Positions 54,991-64,000 of a stretch of DNA of 64,000 bases are shown piece after piece (the first letter of the stretch is position 1; each line of letters opens with the position of its first letter). Both the position numbers and the translations under genes were made by a program. Under the pieces are notes generated by a model. The model did no database searches. It saw only the letters and a program-made list of their open reading frames with translations, and had not been told where the DNA came from. The DNA is from Peromyscus leucopus (taxonomy: Eukaryota > Chordata > Mammalia > Rodentia > Cricetidae): NCBI RefSeq assembly GCF_004664715.2, contig NC_051079.1, positions 63,552,527-63,616,526 of the forward strand. Reading direction: 5' to 3'.

Positions 54991-55572
54991 CGATGCTAAA
55001 TTGTGACATTACAGTACTCCACTGTGACATCACAATGCTGAATTGTGACATCATAATCATTGTGCCATCACATGTGACATAATTGTGACATTTCAATGTT
55101 CCATTTTGATACCACAATTCTGAATAGTGATATCGCAATGTGCTTTGTGCTACTATAATGCTCTATTTTGATGTCACAGTGCTGAACAGTGACATCATAA
55201 TGTCTTTTGTTCCACTATAATGCTCTCTATTTTGATGTCACAATGCTGAACAGTGACATCATAATGTCTTTTTTCACTATAATGCTCTCTATTTTGATGT
55301 CACAATGCTGAACAGTGACATCATAATGTCTTTTTTCTACTATAATGCTCTCTATTTTGATGTCACAATGCTGAATAGTGACATCACAAAGGGATACCAC
55401 AGTGCTCAATCATGACATCACAATGCTGCACTGTGACATATAGTTTTCATTGGACCACCAGATGATCCATTATATCATCACAATGGCACAGTATGACATC
55501 ACGGTGCTCAATTTTCATCATCATAATGCTCCATTTTAATGTCACATTGCTGGATAGTGATGTCACAATCTC
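54991..55572. repeat. Minisatellite with about 20-bp base unit and 62-63-bp higher-order unit
   Basis: Base unit resembles GTGACATCACAATGCTGAAT. Between 55153 and 55400 a higher-order unit is tandemly repeated about four times, with starts at 55153, 55215, 55277 and 55340 (period 62, 62, 63). By hand count TGACATCA occurs eight times and its reverse complement TGATGTCA five times. The outer parts are more diverged. Frames within it (Cys-Asp-Ile-type repeats) are by-products. Confidence 0.92.
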
Positions 55573-56308
55573 ATACTTCCTAGGTTGCTCATACCTTTGC
55601 TTTCCCTCATGTCCCAAATTTCCCTTTAGTCCCCAGGGCAAAGACTAGTGCAAGGATTTCTGCTGCAAGTTCTTCTGGGAAAGCAGGACTTAGTTAAATA
55701 ATACTTCCGCTTCACCAGAGCCTGAAAGAATCAACCAAACTTTAAAAATTGGTCAGTGTGTTTCATATTTTCGATTTTGGTCCATTCTAATGATGGCAGT
55801 GACAATAATCACCAACTAATATACAGGAAAACACCACGGCTTTCAGGATCATTTGCATTTCCTGTGCCAAAGGAGAAACTAGGAGCAAAGAGATGGAAGA
55901 AGTTCAAATAATCTGATCTAGTGTCTGTAGAGGCCACTTCAGGGGAGACAGGAATACACTCCCTCCTCTGGAACTAGAGAAGAGATGTAAATGAAAAAAG
56001 TGTATCTGCTTCTTCCCTGCTCCCCTCAGGCACATCTGCCTGCAAGGATTCCTGGGAGAAGCAGGTGAAGGTGTTCTTCAGGGTCCAGCCATAGGAGATG
56101 TCTGTCAGGCGTTCCTGGTAAGCACACTGGCATCCCTCTTCTCTGATTCTAAGCAGGGTGCAGTGACCTGTCAGTTCCAAGATGCTTGTCCAGCCACTCC
56201 TGGTCCAGAGAACTTTCTCAGCCACTTCTTAGGATGGCTATTCATGAGGCTAAAGGCAGGGAGGGTGAACTGTAACTGGTTTTAGGGCCTCAAGTAGAGG
56301 ACTGTTTC

Positions 56309-56310
<2 letters not shown>
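55573..56310. other. Unassigned sequence
   Basis: 740 bp without a recognised element. Confidence 0.4.

Positions 56311-56361
<51 letters not shown>
56311..56361. repeat. (CA)n microsatellite
   Basis: 25 uninterrupted AC/CA units. Confidence 0.97.
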
Positions 56362-56364
<3 letters not shown>

Positions 56365-56479
56365 TCTGCCAAGTTGGAAACAGTAGAGCTACCCCAGAGA
56401 ACATATCCTGATGGTGTCAGATGAGTCCCCCTGGAGGATGCAAAAGTATTTCAGGCATAGTTACCTACAGGTGCTTCCA

Positions 56480-57254
56480 TTTGCAGATGGCATTGATGGA
56501 CCCAGTGACACTCCATTAGAGAAAACTGATTTTCCCTTTGCCCACAGCTGTTTACCCCTTGCAAATAGCTTCTCGGTTAGGGGAGGGGCCCAATGCCCAC
56601 CACTTTCTTCTTTTGGTACTGGTAATCCTTTAGGCTTGAGCTTGTGCAGGCCTTGTGCATGCTGCCATGGTCTCTGAGTTCATGTGTGCATCATTCCTGT
56701 TGTGTCTGAAGACAGTTTCCTTGGAGTCATTTCTCACCTCTGGCTCTCTACCTGCTTTTCTGCATGGATCCTTGAGCCTTGAGGGGAGGGGTTTGATGAA
56801 GAAATTCCATTTAGAACGGATTACTCTAAAATCTCTCACTTTCTTCCCATTGTCCAGTGTGAGTCTTTGTGTTATTTTCCAGCTACTTCAGAGTAAGCTT
56901 CTCTGATGAGGCTTGAGTGAGGTGCTGATCTATGGGTATATCCATATGTCATTAGAAGTCCTTTTATTGCTATGTTCTTTTAACAGAATAATATTATTGG
57001 TTTTTTTTTCTAGTCCCATGACCTGTCAAGCTTCAGTTTTTGGCCACGTTAGCATTGCCATATATAGATTTCAGCTAAATAAGTAGGCCTTAATTCCATT
57101 TTAAAAAGTGGTTGGTTATTCTCATAACAAATGTGCCACTATTACAACAGTGTATCTTACAGGCAAGACACTGTTGTAGGTCACAGATTTTTGTAGCTAG
57201 GTGATACTGATTATTACCTTTCTCCTCTAGTAGCATGCAGAGGGCCTTCTAGCA
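56480..57254 (-). mobile_element. Rodent L1 (Lx-type) distal 3' UTR, minus half of an inverted L1
   Basis: Reversed Lx UTR: 'gagaaaactgattttccctt', 'aatagcttctcggttagggg', 'gagcttgtgcaggccttgtg', 'ggatccttgagccttgaggg', 'ggtgctgatctatgggtata', 'ggttggttattctcataaca', 'ctagtagcatgcagagggcc'. Homologous to 38035-39010. At about 57254 it meets L1 sequence of opposite orientation. Confidence 0.72.
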
Positions 57255-58205
57255 CATTGCTGGTGGGAGTGAAACCTGGTACAGTGACTATGTAAATCAG
57301 TGTGGAGGTTCCTCAGGAAGTTGGGAATTAATCTGCCTTAAAATCCAGATATAGTACTCTCGGGCATATACCCAAAGGACTCGGCATCTTATAACAGAAA
57401 TACTTGCTCAGCAGTATTCATTACTGCTCTAGCCAAAATTAGAAACAGCTTAGATGTCCATCAACTGATGAATGAGTAATGAAAATGTGGTACATTTATA
57501 CAATGGAATATTATTCAGCTGTTAAAAAAGTGAAATGATAAAATTTGCAGGTAAATGGTTAGAACTAGAAACAAGCATCCCAAGTGAGGTAAGCCAGACC
57601 CCAAAGGACAAATATTTTATATTTTCTTTTATATGTGGATATTAGCTTTTAAGCTTTCACAGTGCTATGACCTGAATAACCAAAGAAGTCAAGTATCTAG
57701 TAAGGGACCAGGGGGAGAAAAGGACCTCCCAAGGAAGGGGAAATAGAATATAGTGTCATGAAGAGAAAAAGAGGAAACTAGAAAATGAGGAATGGAAAAA
57801 GAAGGGAATCTGAGGAGGGACAACTAATGCAAAAGGCCATTTGAAAAACTATATAGAAAAACTACTATAGAAGCTTCCAAGCTTCCATATATATATACAT
57901 ATATATGTATATATATATTTTTTAAAAAGTCTAAATGGAGTCAGCAAATAATAGGAGAAAGAATACCCCAACCAGACATTTTATACCACCAAATAAAACC
58001 TCCAGTGCCAGGACTGGGTTACATCTTGTTGATTTGTTGGCCAAAGGGGTCCCATGGAAAGCCCCAAACACAACAAACACAACATGCCAAGGCCATTCCT
58101 GCTCCCTATAGCCTGATGGTAAAGACCTAGCCTATTGCTGACGATAGCACTTACTTTCATCATCAAACATGGAGAAGTTGAGCTGGCGCCTCTCTAGGAG
58201 CCTCA
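57255..58205 (+). mobile_element. Rodent L1 ORF2 3' end and proximal 3' UTR, plus half
   Basis: Plus-sense ORF2 end: 'cattgctggtgggagtgaaa', 'gtggaggttcctcaggaagt', 'gggcatatacccaaaggact', 'aatgtggtacatttatacaa', 'tggaatattattcagctgtt', 'ttatatgtggatattagctt'. Proximal UTR: 'ctccagtgccaggactgggt', 'ggtaaagacctagcctattg', 'ctgacgatagcacttacttt'. The coding part is out of frame and truncated. Confidence 0.75.
57887..57919. repeat. (TA)n/(CATA) run
   Basis: Short AT-alternating run, self-complementary around ACATATATATGT, inside the L1 3' UTR. Confidence 0.9.
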
Positions 58206-58224
58206 CCCCCACTGACTAACTTTC

Positions 58225-58290
58225 TTACAGTTTTGAGGCAGGGTCCCTTGTAGCCCAGGCTTGATTCAGACTCACTATGGAGCCAGCTTT
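58225..58290 (-). mobile_element. B1-like fragment
   Basis: 'agttttgaggcagggtccct', 'tgtagcccaggcttgattca', 'gactcactatggagcc' are reversed B1/proto-B1 words. Confidence 0.55.
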
Positions 58291-58355
58291 TCTAAGGAAA
58301 CAGGGAGCTCTGTGCACAGGGTTAGGTGTGAAGTCAAAGGCTGATGTCTAGCTGG

Positions 58356-58459
58356 ACACTCCTAGGTCTCTTAGTGACTGCAGCTGAGGTATATCCCGTC
58401 AGGACCCTAAGGGCAGGCCAGTACAGATGCCCAACTGCTAATATTCCTCCCTTTTTTTT
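58356..58459 (-). mobile_element. 3' LTR (U3 part) and polypurine tract of a degenerate ERV
   Basis: Positions 58362-58443 resemble the U3 edge of the LTR at 60386-60458 (shared 'actgcagctgaggt' versus 'gctgcagctgaggt', 'cagatgcc', 'gctaa'). Immediately right, minus sense AAAAAAAAGGGAGGAA forms a polypurine tract, just where a retrovirus has one before its 3' U3. The rest of this LTR is missing. Confidence 0.55.
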
Positions 58460-59335
58460 ATTATAAAAAGGTGAGGAATTAGAAAGGGGTAGCAGGTGAG
58501 GTGGGAATGAAGGCGCCATGTTCTCGAGACTGCTTCCTGCTGACCTGGGGTGGGGGGTGGGCATCGATCATCTTTGGGGAACCTGAGAAAACTAGGGTGC
58601 TGGCCACATCCTGGGGTGGCTGGCTGTTTCACTTCCCTGTCCAGACTCTGAGAAACCATCCGGCACTGCTTGGACCTGGCAAGATGCTGTTCAGACGGAT
58701 CCAAGTTGACTCCCAGAGCTCACAAGAAATCATGATGAGGTCACCAGCCAAGATGGAGGAGAGCCACGTGGTTGCTGTTAATTGTTACAGGCACCTACAC
58801 ACAGAAATACACAGGAGTTGAGTAAATAGAAAGGGAGAACCGGTGTGTGCTGTGCAAGACGAAGCTGGCTTCTCCATCTCTGGTTCGCACGTTGCAGCAA
58901 ACAGAACATTTAGAGAGGAAGAGCAGACAGACATAAGCGGGTCTTGGAGTAAAGAAAGGGGAAGAAAGTGGAGAATTCTTTCCAGTTCCCCAACTTCCTG
59001 GTCCAAAGAATGATCAGTGGGTCTCCAAAAGACTTCCCAATGGGAGCAAGGAGGTGTACGACCCAGTTCCCAAGGACGAGGCAGAGAGAAGATCCAAACG
59101 CCTGTTCTGGCATCCCAGGGATCCAGGGAGGATCAGATTAGGTGGGCACAAGCTGTTCAGGGTACCATCACACAAGAATAGATGTCGAGGACTAAGAGCC
59201 TAAGAGAGACACAGTCTCCTGGTACCAGGACTTCAAGAAAAGCCAGCAGGTGAGGAGAGGACTGTGCTTGAGAAATGAAGCCTCACATCTAGGGGAATGG
59301 TTAGAGGTGGGGGGCCCCACCAGAGACCCAATTGT
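58460..59335 (-). mobile_element. Probable ERV internal remnant with leader-like block 1
   Basis: No gag, pol or env frame is recognisable. Positions about 59115-59300 repeat at about 59850-60030 (offset about 737 bp), including an identical 28-bp stretch at 59219-59246 and 59956-59983. Each block lies just downstream (minus sense) of an LTR, as a 5' leader would. Confidence 0.45.
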
Positions 59336-59810
59336 TGGTATGAAATGTTAAGGCACACTATTGGTGGATGAGAAAGCAGATTTATTGCAGGTGGAAGAGA
59401 GTGGATCAGAAAACAGATTTGTTGCAGGTGGAAGAGCAGCTCGGCTGCGGGTGGAGTAGGCAGGTAGAGCCCTAGCGTGAAGTGGGTACCTTTGGGGGGT
59501 GCTGCCAAGGTATGCCACTAAGCAAACACGCCACACACAACAGAGTTAGTGCAAGAGGTTTGAAGGAGGGAGGGGGAGAGCAAAGAGCAAAAGGCTGCAT
59601 CAGAGTAGGGACTTGATAAGAGAAAGCTTGAAAATAGGGTTCCCCTTCCTGTCCATCAGATGGCTGGCAGAAGTTACAAAGGTCCTGTGAAATACCGGAT
59701 ATGAGGTGCTGGTGAGCAGCCATTTTATAGGACCAAGTCTGGCTGCAAAGGAAGACAAGTTAAGCTCTTAAATCAGGTGCTAGATATGGAGGTAGGCGCA
59801 TTTTCCATGA
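59336..59810 (-). mobile_element. LTR-like unit A (minus strand)
   Basis: Minus sense shows CTATAAAA (plus 59723-59730) upstream of AATAAA (plus 59381-59386), the usual TATA and poly(A) order of an LTR. Its left edge is TGGTATG on plus. A GCAG(A/G)TTT(A/G)TTGCAGGTGGAAGAG motif is locally duplicated at 59376 and 59408. Right edge uncertain. Confidence 0.5.
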
Positions 59811-60060
59811 GTGAGTTAGAGAAGGTCCAAGGGCTAGAATCTCTAGCATCTCAGGGATTCAGTGAGGACCGATGAGGAGCCACAAACTGCTCAGTGGACC
59901 ATCATCCAAAAAAGCAGGGGCTGATGGGCTAGGACCCCAAGTGAAATACAGTTGCCTGGTACCAGGACTTCAAGAAAAGCCAGAAGGCGAGGACTGTGCT
60001 CGAGAAACGAAGCCTCGTTCGTGGGAAATGGCCAAAAGCAGGGGGCTTACCAATCGTCGG
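59811..60060 (-). mobile_element. Leader-like block 2
   Basis: Second copy of the block at 59.1-59.3 kb, adjoining LTR B on its downstream (minus sense) side. The first 18 bases after the LTR edge do not match a primer-binding site that I recognise. Confidence 0.45.
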
Positions 60061-60458
60061 TGTTGAATGGAGAGTCTCAGAGATTGTTAGGTGGGAAAGT
60101 AGGGCTGTTGGGGCCGGACCAGGTTCCAGGGTCCCAGCACGTTTCAGACTGCCAGGCGAGCCTTCCTGGAACTACGAAGAGCCAATGTTGTATTTTTAAA
60201 AAACGGCATGGCGGGAAGGAGTCACACCATACAACAGGGCCCAAGTAGGAGGTTTATTGATGGGAGAGGAGAGAAGGGGACAGAGACCTGTCCCTGGGGA
60301 CAAAGAAGAGAAAGAGAAAGTAGATGGGAGGTAGGCAAAGATGGCCTCTTATAAGGAAATGTAGCGAATGCGCACAGGAGGTGCTCTTAGTGGCTGCAGC
60401 TGAGGTCTATCCTGTCAGGGCCTAAGGACAGGCCAGGACAGATGCCGAAATGCTAACA
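60061..60458 (-). mobile_element. LTR unit B (minus strand, likely 5' LTR)
   Basis: 398 bp with inverted ends TGTTGAATGG and TGCTAACA (plus). Minus sense has CTTATAAG (plus 60348-60355) and AATAAA (plus 60253-60258) 90 bp apart, as in a U3-R-U5 layout. Its U3 edge matches the fragment at 58362-58443. Together they suggest an internally deleted provirus. Confidence 0.65.
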
Positions 60459-61249
60459 GGGACTCCATGTGCCTGTGTTCCCTGGGGGCAATCTTGTTCC
60501 TCACATCTGTAGGGTGGCAGGCCTGATCACTGTCTGAGACAGTGAAGACCCACACCTTTCCCCCATAATGCTGGCACTGGAACACAGCTTGGCAGGTACA
60601 CATGGAGAGTACTTCTATTCCTCTTCTCTGCACCCAGGGTCTGTCCCTGACTTGAGAATGCCCCCAAATGCTCTCCAGGCCACGCCCACTGGGAGTGAAC
60701 TGTCCCGTCTTGATGTCAAGCATCTTCCATCTCCAACTATGTGAGCTTGTGGAGGGCAGAACCTCGGCTTTCTCGTCCAAGAGCAAATTTGGTGTCCTCC
60801 AGGATGCTCAGCCAGAGGCGACAGGTTGGCCAGCAAGGCTGTGGGCTCTGCACTGTATTCATGGATGACAAGTTAGTGGGACAAAGATTGGCTGGCACTC
60901 CAGGGCCAGGCTGTCTTCCTGGGGAAAGTGGGAACCATCTTCATCGTTCCATCTGGACCATTTGCCACCTCCTCCTGACCGGTCGGCATTTCCATCTCCT
61001 CATCCATCTTGACCTCCGCTCTGATCCCGGTTATCCTGTAGGGACCTGCTCACCCATTCTCCAACTTCAGTAATTGGATCCACTCTGCTGAGGATAGAGA
61101 CACTGCTCTCCAGGACCCTTGATCAGTTGTCCCTCCTCCCGACCCTGTAGTCATGTCCATTTGAGGCTCCCCAGGTGCCCTGTTGAAACATAGATGCTAG
61201 TAGCCCATGTCAGCCACAATTTGTAAACATAGCTCTGCAACCTGCTGCC
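60459..61249. other. Unassigned sequence
   Basis: No repeat or exon recognised in about 790 bp; GC-moderate. Confidence 0.4.
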
Positions 61250-61370
61250 CGGGGCCTGAGTCATTTCTCTACTGTTTACAGCTATGTGACCTGAGAAGGA
61301 ACTTACACATTAGTGTCCCCAGCTGGAACACAGGAGGTCATAGTCCCTGCCTCACAGAAAGGCAGCTGGG
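61250..61370 (+). mobile_element. MIR SINE fragment
   Basis: 'acagctatgtgacctgagaa', 'ggaacttacacattagtgtc', 'cccagctggaacacaggagg', 'tagtccctgcctcac' follow the MIR order (…agctgtgtgaccttgggcaa…cctcagt…aaaatggg…). Confidence 0.6.
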
Positions 61371-61787
61371 AACAATGATGATCTTTGCAGGTGTTTGGAT
61401 TGGGGCCCCGTGCAGCATCGAATCTCATGGGTGTTTTGCACTGTTATGGTCATCATTATTTTCTCTGGCTAACTGACGTGGAATTTTTTGATGAGAGTGA
61501 GTTGGCAGTTTAGAGGATAAGAACTGTGGTGTGTGTGGTGTGTGCTGTGTGGTGAGATTTGGCATGGTGACTTAAGAACTGGTCCTGATGCAACGTGTCA
61601 CCGGTAGTAGATGGCTCACTTGGTGCTTTGGCTGCTACATTTGTGAGACAGAAATGTGAGAAGTTATATCCCAGGCTCCCTCATCCAGATTAGGGACTTC
61701 GGTGTGGAGAGTCCTGTACAGAAGACCCTGTACTCATGGAGATTGTTGGAAGGTCTTTAGGGTCCTGTTGACATGAAGATCAAGTGA
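61371..61787. other. Unassigned sequence
   Basis: Nothing recognised; short TGTGTGG-rich run at 61528-61552. Confidence 0.4.
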
Positions 61788-62076
61788 TGGGGGCTGGAGA
61801 GAGATGGCAGCAGTTATGAGTACTTGCTCCACAATCGTGCTTCTGGCATGCATATGCCAAGTTGAGCATCCCTATGAATGCCTGTAACCCCAGCTCCCAA
61901 AGGGGTAGAGACAGGAGGATTACTGGGACTTGTTATCCAGCCTACCTGAGAAGGCAGGAGCCCCAGAGTCAGGGAGAGGTCCTGCCTAAAGGAATCAGCA
62001 GAGAGTGCTGGAGGGAGACACCTATGCCCTCTTCACACACAAATAAACCCATTACAAAGAAGAAGATTAAGCAATG
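61788..62076 (+). mobile_element. B3 SINE
   Basis: 'ggggctggagagagatggca', 'gtacttgctccacaatcgtg', 'atgcctgtaaccccagctcc', 'gtagagacaggaggattact', 'cacacacaaataaaccc'. Complete head-to-tail B3. Confidence 0.82.
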
Positions 62077-62151
62077 ACTGTGAGCAGAACTGTGTGATTG
62101 GGATTGGGCTTAGCACAGATCTTGGGGAAGATTAACTGCCATTTTATACTG

Positions 62152-62201
62152 AATTCATATATATATATATATACATATATATACATATATATGACATTCT
62201 G

Positions 62202-62240
<39 letters not shown>
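62152..62240. repeat. (TA)n and (GT)n microsatellites
   Basis: TA/CATA-type run at 62157-62191, a 12-bp spacer, then about 18 GT units at 62203-62239. Confidence 0.95.
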
Positions 62241-62242
<2 letters not shown>

Positions 62243-62838
62243 GGAAGATGTAAAAGGTTGTATAAATGGGTGGAGAAGATGATTATACAGCAATCTATAT
62301 GCACTTAATGCTACAGAATTTAGAGTATACTTTAGAATGGTTGAAATGATAAAAATTTCCTGCTACGTCTACTTCATAATGAAAATAGGCATCTAAATTC
62401 AGCTAAAGCACATGGTTTTGCACCCTGTCTCTTTACTATTGACTAAAATATGCTGCTTTCTTTTGGGATTTGGCATAAGTTAAAGTGTTTGCTTCGTTTC
62501 TGTTAAGAGTAATGACATGCTAATGAGTGCAGGGTGTTCTAAAAACATAGAGGTGTTATTGAGAAAATACAATAGCAGCCATTCGCTCTCCCTATGCATG
62601 TGGGAGTAGCCATCCAGGGACGGCAAGAGTGGATCTCCTCTACGATGGGAGGGGCAGGGGTAAAGGGAGGGATGGCAAGACAGAGAGCTAGAGGGGGAGA
62701 AAGAAAGACAGATGCTGCATATTTTATTTCATTTGTAAAATCTAGCTTTCACCGCACAGATACATGTGTAGGGAATGAGCAAGGGAGAAGGTGATTGGGG
62801 AAAGAATGGGTCTAGAGAGGAGAAGGACTCAGTTTTAT
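62241..62838. other. Unassigned sequence
   Basis: 600 bp, AT-rich at left and purine-rich at right, no recognised element. Confidence 0.4.
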
Positions 62839-63001
62839 TTTACACCATGTGTGTGCTCCATGCCTGTGGAGGTCAGAGGGTGTCGGGTCCTCTGGATCTG
62901 GAGTTACAAGTAGTTGTGAGCTTGAGGTGAGTGCTAAGAATCAAACCTGGGCCCGCTGCAAAAGTCCAGTGTTTCTAACTGCTGGCCATCTTTCCTGCCC
63001 T
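62839..63001 (-). mobile_element. B2 SINE
   Basis: Reversed B2: 'gcctgtggaggtcagagggt', 'cctctggatctggagttaca', 'agtagttgtgagcttgaggt', 'gtgctaagaatcaaacctgg', 'gctggccatctttcctgccc'. Confidence 0.87.
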
Positions 63002-63205
63002 GGAAAATAGATTTTTAAAAGAAATGTTACAGTACTAGGAAAAATGGGGAGTGGGTTCACCTCAGTGTTGCCCCAGGGCATTTTGTTTTCTCAGGAGTGA
63101 TTAGGGATCCACTGGGATTCTCTTGCTGTTCTGGTCTAGTTAGTTTCTTGGCATTGAGTGGCTTGGGGGATGAGCTGTGTAGCCAGGAATTAAAAACCCC
63201 TAGGG
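63002..63205. other. Unassigned sequence
   Basis: Short spacer between two oppositely oriented B2 copies. Confidence 0.4.
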
Positions 63206-63417
63206 GGCTGGAAAGATGGCTCAGTGGTTAAGAGCACTTGTTGCTCTTGCAGAGAACTCAGGTTCAGTTCTCAGAACCCATATGGTAACTCACAACCATC
63301 TGTAACTCCAGTCCCAGGGGGTTTGATAACCTCTTCTGACCTCCGTGGGCATCAGGCATGTACATAGTGCACATACATACATACATACAGGAAAAACACT
63401 CATACACACAAAATAAA
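63206..63417 (+). mobile_element. B2 SINE
   Basis: 'gggctggaaagatggctcag', 'tggttaagagcacttgttgc', 'ctcaggttcagttctcagaa', 'aactcacaaccatctgtaac', 'gacctccgtgggcatcaggc', then a CATA-rich tail ending AAATAAAC. Well-preserved Pol III A and B boxes. Confidence 0.92.
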
Positions 63418-63457
63418 CTGATGATGGTGATGATGATGGTGATGATGATGATGATGT
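63418..63457. repeat. (GATGAT)n trinucleotide run
   Basis: Imperfect GAT/GGT triplets extending the tail of the B2 on its left. Confidence 0.93.
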
Positions 63458-64000
63458 AGCCTGCAAGACTGAGGACAATGGCATTTGGAATCATGTCCAG
63501 GCTGTATAGTGCCCTGACCTGTGTTCTGTTCCTCTCTCACATAAACTTTATTCCTTTCCAAAAGCTTTAGAATTGTCTCCTCCTGCTGAGACAGGATCAG
63601 ACCTCTGTTCCAATGTCACCAGTCTCTCCTAAGAACAGGAAGAGTGGCTGGCTTGGCTTACCCAGTGTTCTGGTATGTTCTGTGCAGCATGTTACCTTCT
63701 CCTGGATGCTGTTACTGCTGCTCCCCGCTGGAACCACACTGGGCCTGGCAAGCGTGTCCCACTCTCTCTGGCTCCTTGACACTGGGGAGGGAATATGTTC
63801 TCTAGATAATGGGAAACTGGGCCCTCTGAGAACAGTGGGCAAGCAGAGAATGCAAATCGTGGGGATCGTGGAACAAAGAAGCACCCTTGGTTTTCTGAGG
63901 GGGAAAGATACCCCCCGTAAGTCTGAGCCAGGTCTTAAGGGGGTCCTTGTGATGCCCTCACACTTGCTGTTGGTCTAGCCTAGAGGCACAAGCAAGGAAG
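63458..64000. other. Unassigned sequence
   Basis: The plus-strand frame at 63613-63978 has a Leu-rich stretch but no cleavage-like context, domain or family resemblance. The minus-strand frame over the same bases is equally long, which argues against either being real. Confidence 0.4.

Noticed and set aside
1..64000. A CRISPR array, defence island, biosynthetic cluster or other microbial-type gene system
   Set aside because: Tandem repeats here are microsatellites and minisatellites without unique spacers, and the whole window has rodent interspersed repeats, so it is nuclear vertebrate DNA.

Overview
This window is non-coding DNA from a muroid rodent. The basis is the dense mix of rodent-specific repeats: B1, B2, B3, B4 and ID-type SINEs; Lx-type L1 3' UTRs; rodent MaLR LTRs; and many long (CA)n, (GT)n and (GA)n microsatellites. 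Two solo-LTR families (18.9 and 39.3 kb; 25.9 and 40.3 kb) are of a kind I associate with Cricetidae (hamsters, voles, deer mice). That family-level call is from memory and is less certain than 'muroid rodent'. I recognise no protein-coding exon, rRNA, tRNA gene or cellular ncRNA. The open frames present are short, lie mostly in repeats or low-complexity DNA, and resemble no family I know. The window reads as an intergenic block or a large intron.

Layout. 0-9.6 kb: mostly unassigned sequence with microsatellites, ancient MaLR-like and MIR remnants, and three SINEs packed at 7.4-8.1 kb. 9.9-11.8 kb: a rodent MaLR LTR with internal sequence, an old L1 fragment and another MaLR-like fragment. 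11.8-13.3 kb: a B3 SINE and an L1 3' UTR interrupted by a 205-bp segment that recurs at 21.8 kb. 14.4-15.3 and 20.4-21.2 kb: old L1 3' UTRs on the minus strand. 18.9-19.7 kb: a solo LTR with a perfect 6-bp target duplication and a young B2 with a perfect 9-bp one. 21.5-24.5 kb: stacked LTR and MaLR remnants. 25.9-26.3 kb: a second-family solo LTR, also with a perfect 6-bp duplication. 26.3-32.4 kb: largely unassigned, with a mixed GT/GC array at 30.7 kb. 32.5-38.0 kb: one long, decayed minus-strand L1 with nested SINEs, a MaLR LTR, microsatellites and an internal minisatellite. 38.0-42.3 kb: an Lx 3' UTR and two nested groups, a SINE split by a solo LTR and a B3 SINE split twice by two LTRs of different classes. 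43.4-46.8 kb: more old L1. 46.8-54.0 kb: mainly unassigned, with one B4 SINE and a MaLR LTR. 54.0-55.6 kb: a G-quadruplex-type repeat, then a 580-bp minisatellite rich in TGACATCA/TGATGTCA. 56.5-58.2 kb: an L1 with head-to-head inverted halves. 58.3-60.5 kb: a degenerate minus-strand endogenous retrovirus remnant. 60.5-64 kb: SINEs, microsatellites and unassigned DNA.

There is no operon-like organisation and no sign of a defence, biosynthetic or other gene system. The interest is in genome structure: order of nested insertions, clean target-site duplications, a rearranged L1, a composite repeat shared by two sites, and the unusual minisatellite. Several AT-rich unassigned stretches with homeodomain-type motifs (about 6.0, 8.3, 31.8 and 52.8-53.6 kb) could be conserved non-coding elements, which only cross-species alignment can decide. 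Repeat family names come from recognition by eye, without a library search, so boundaries of old elements are approximate.
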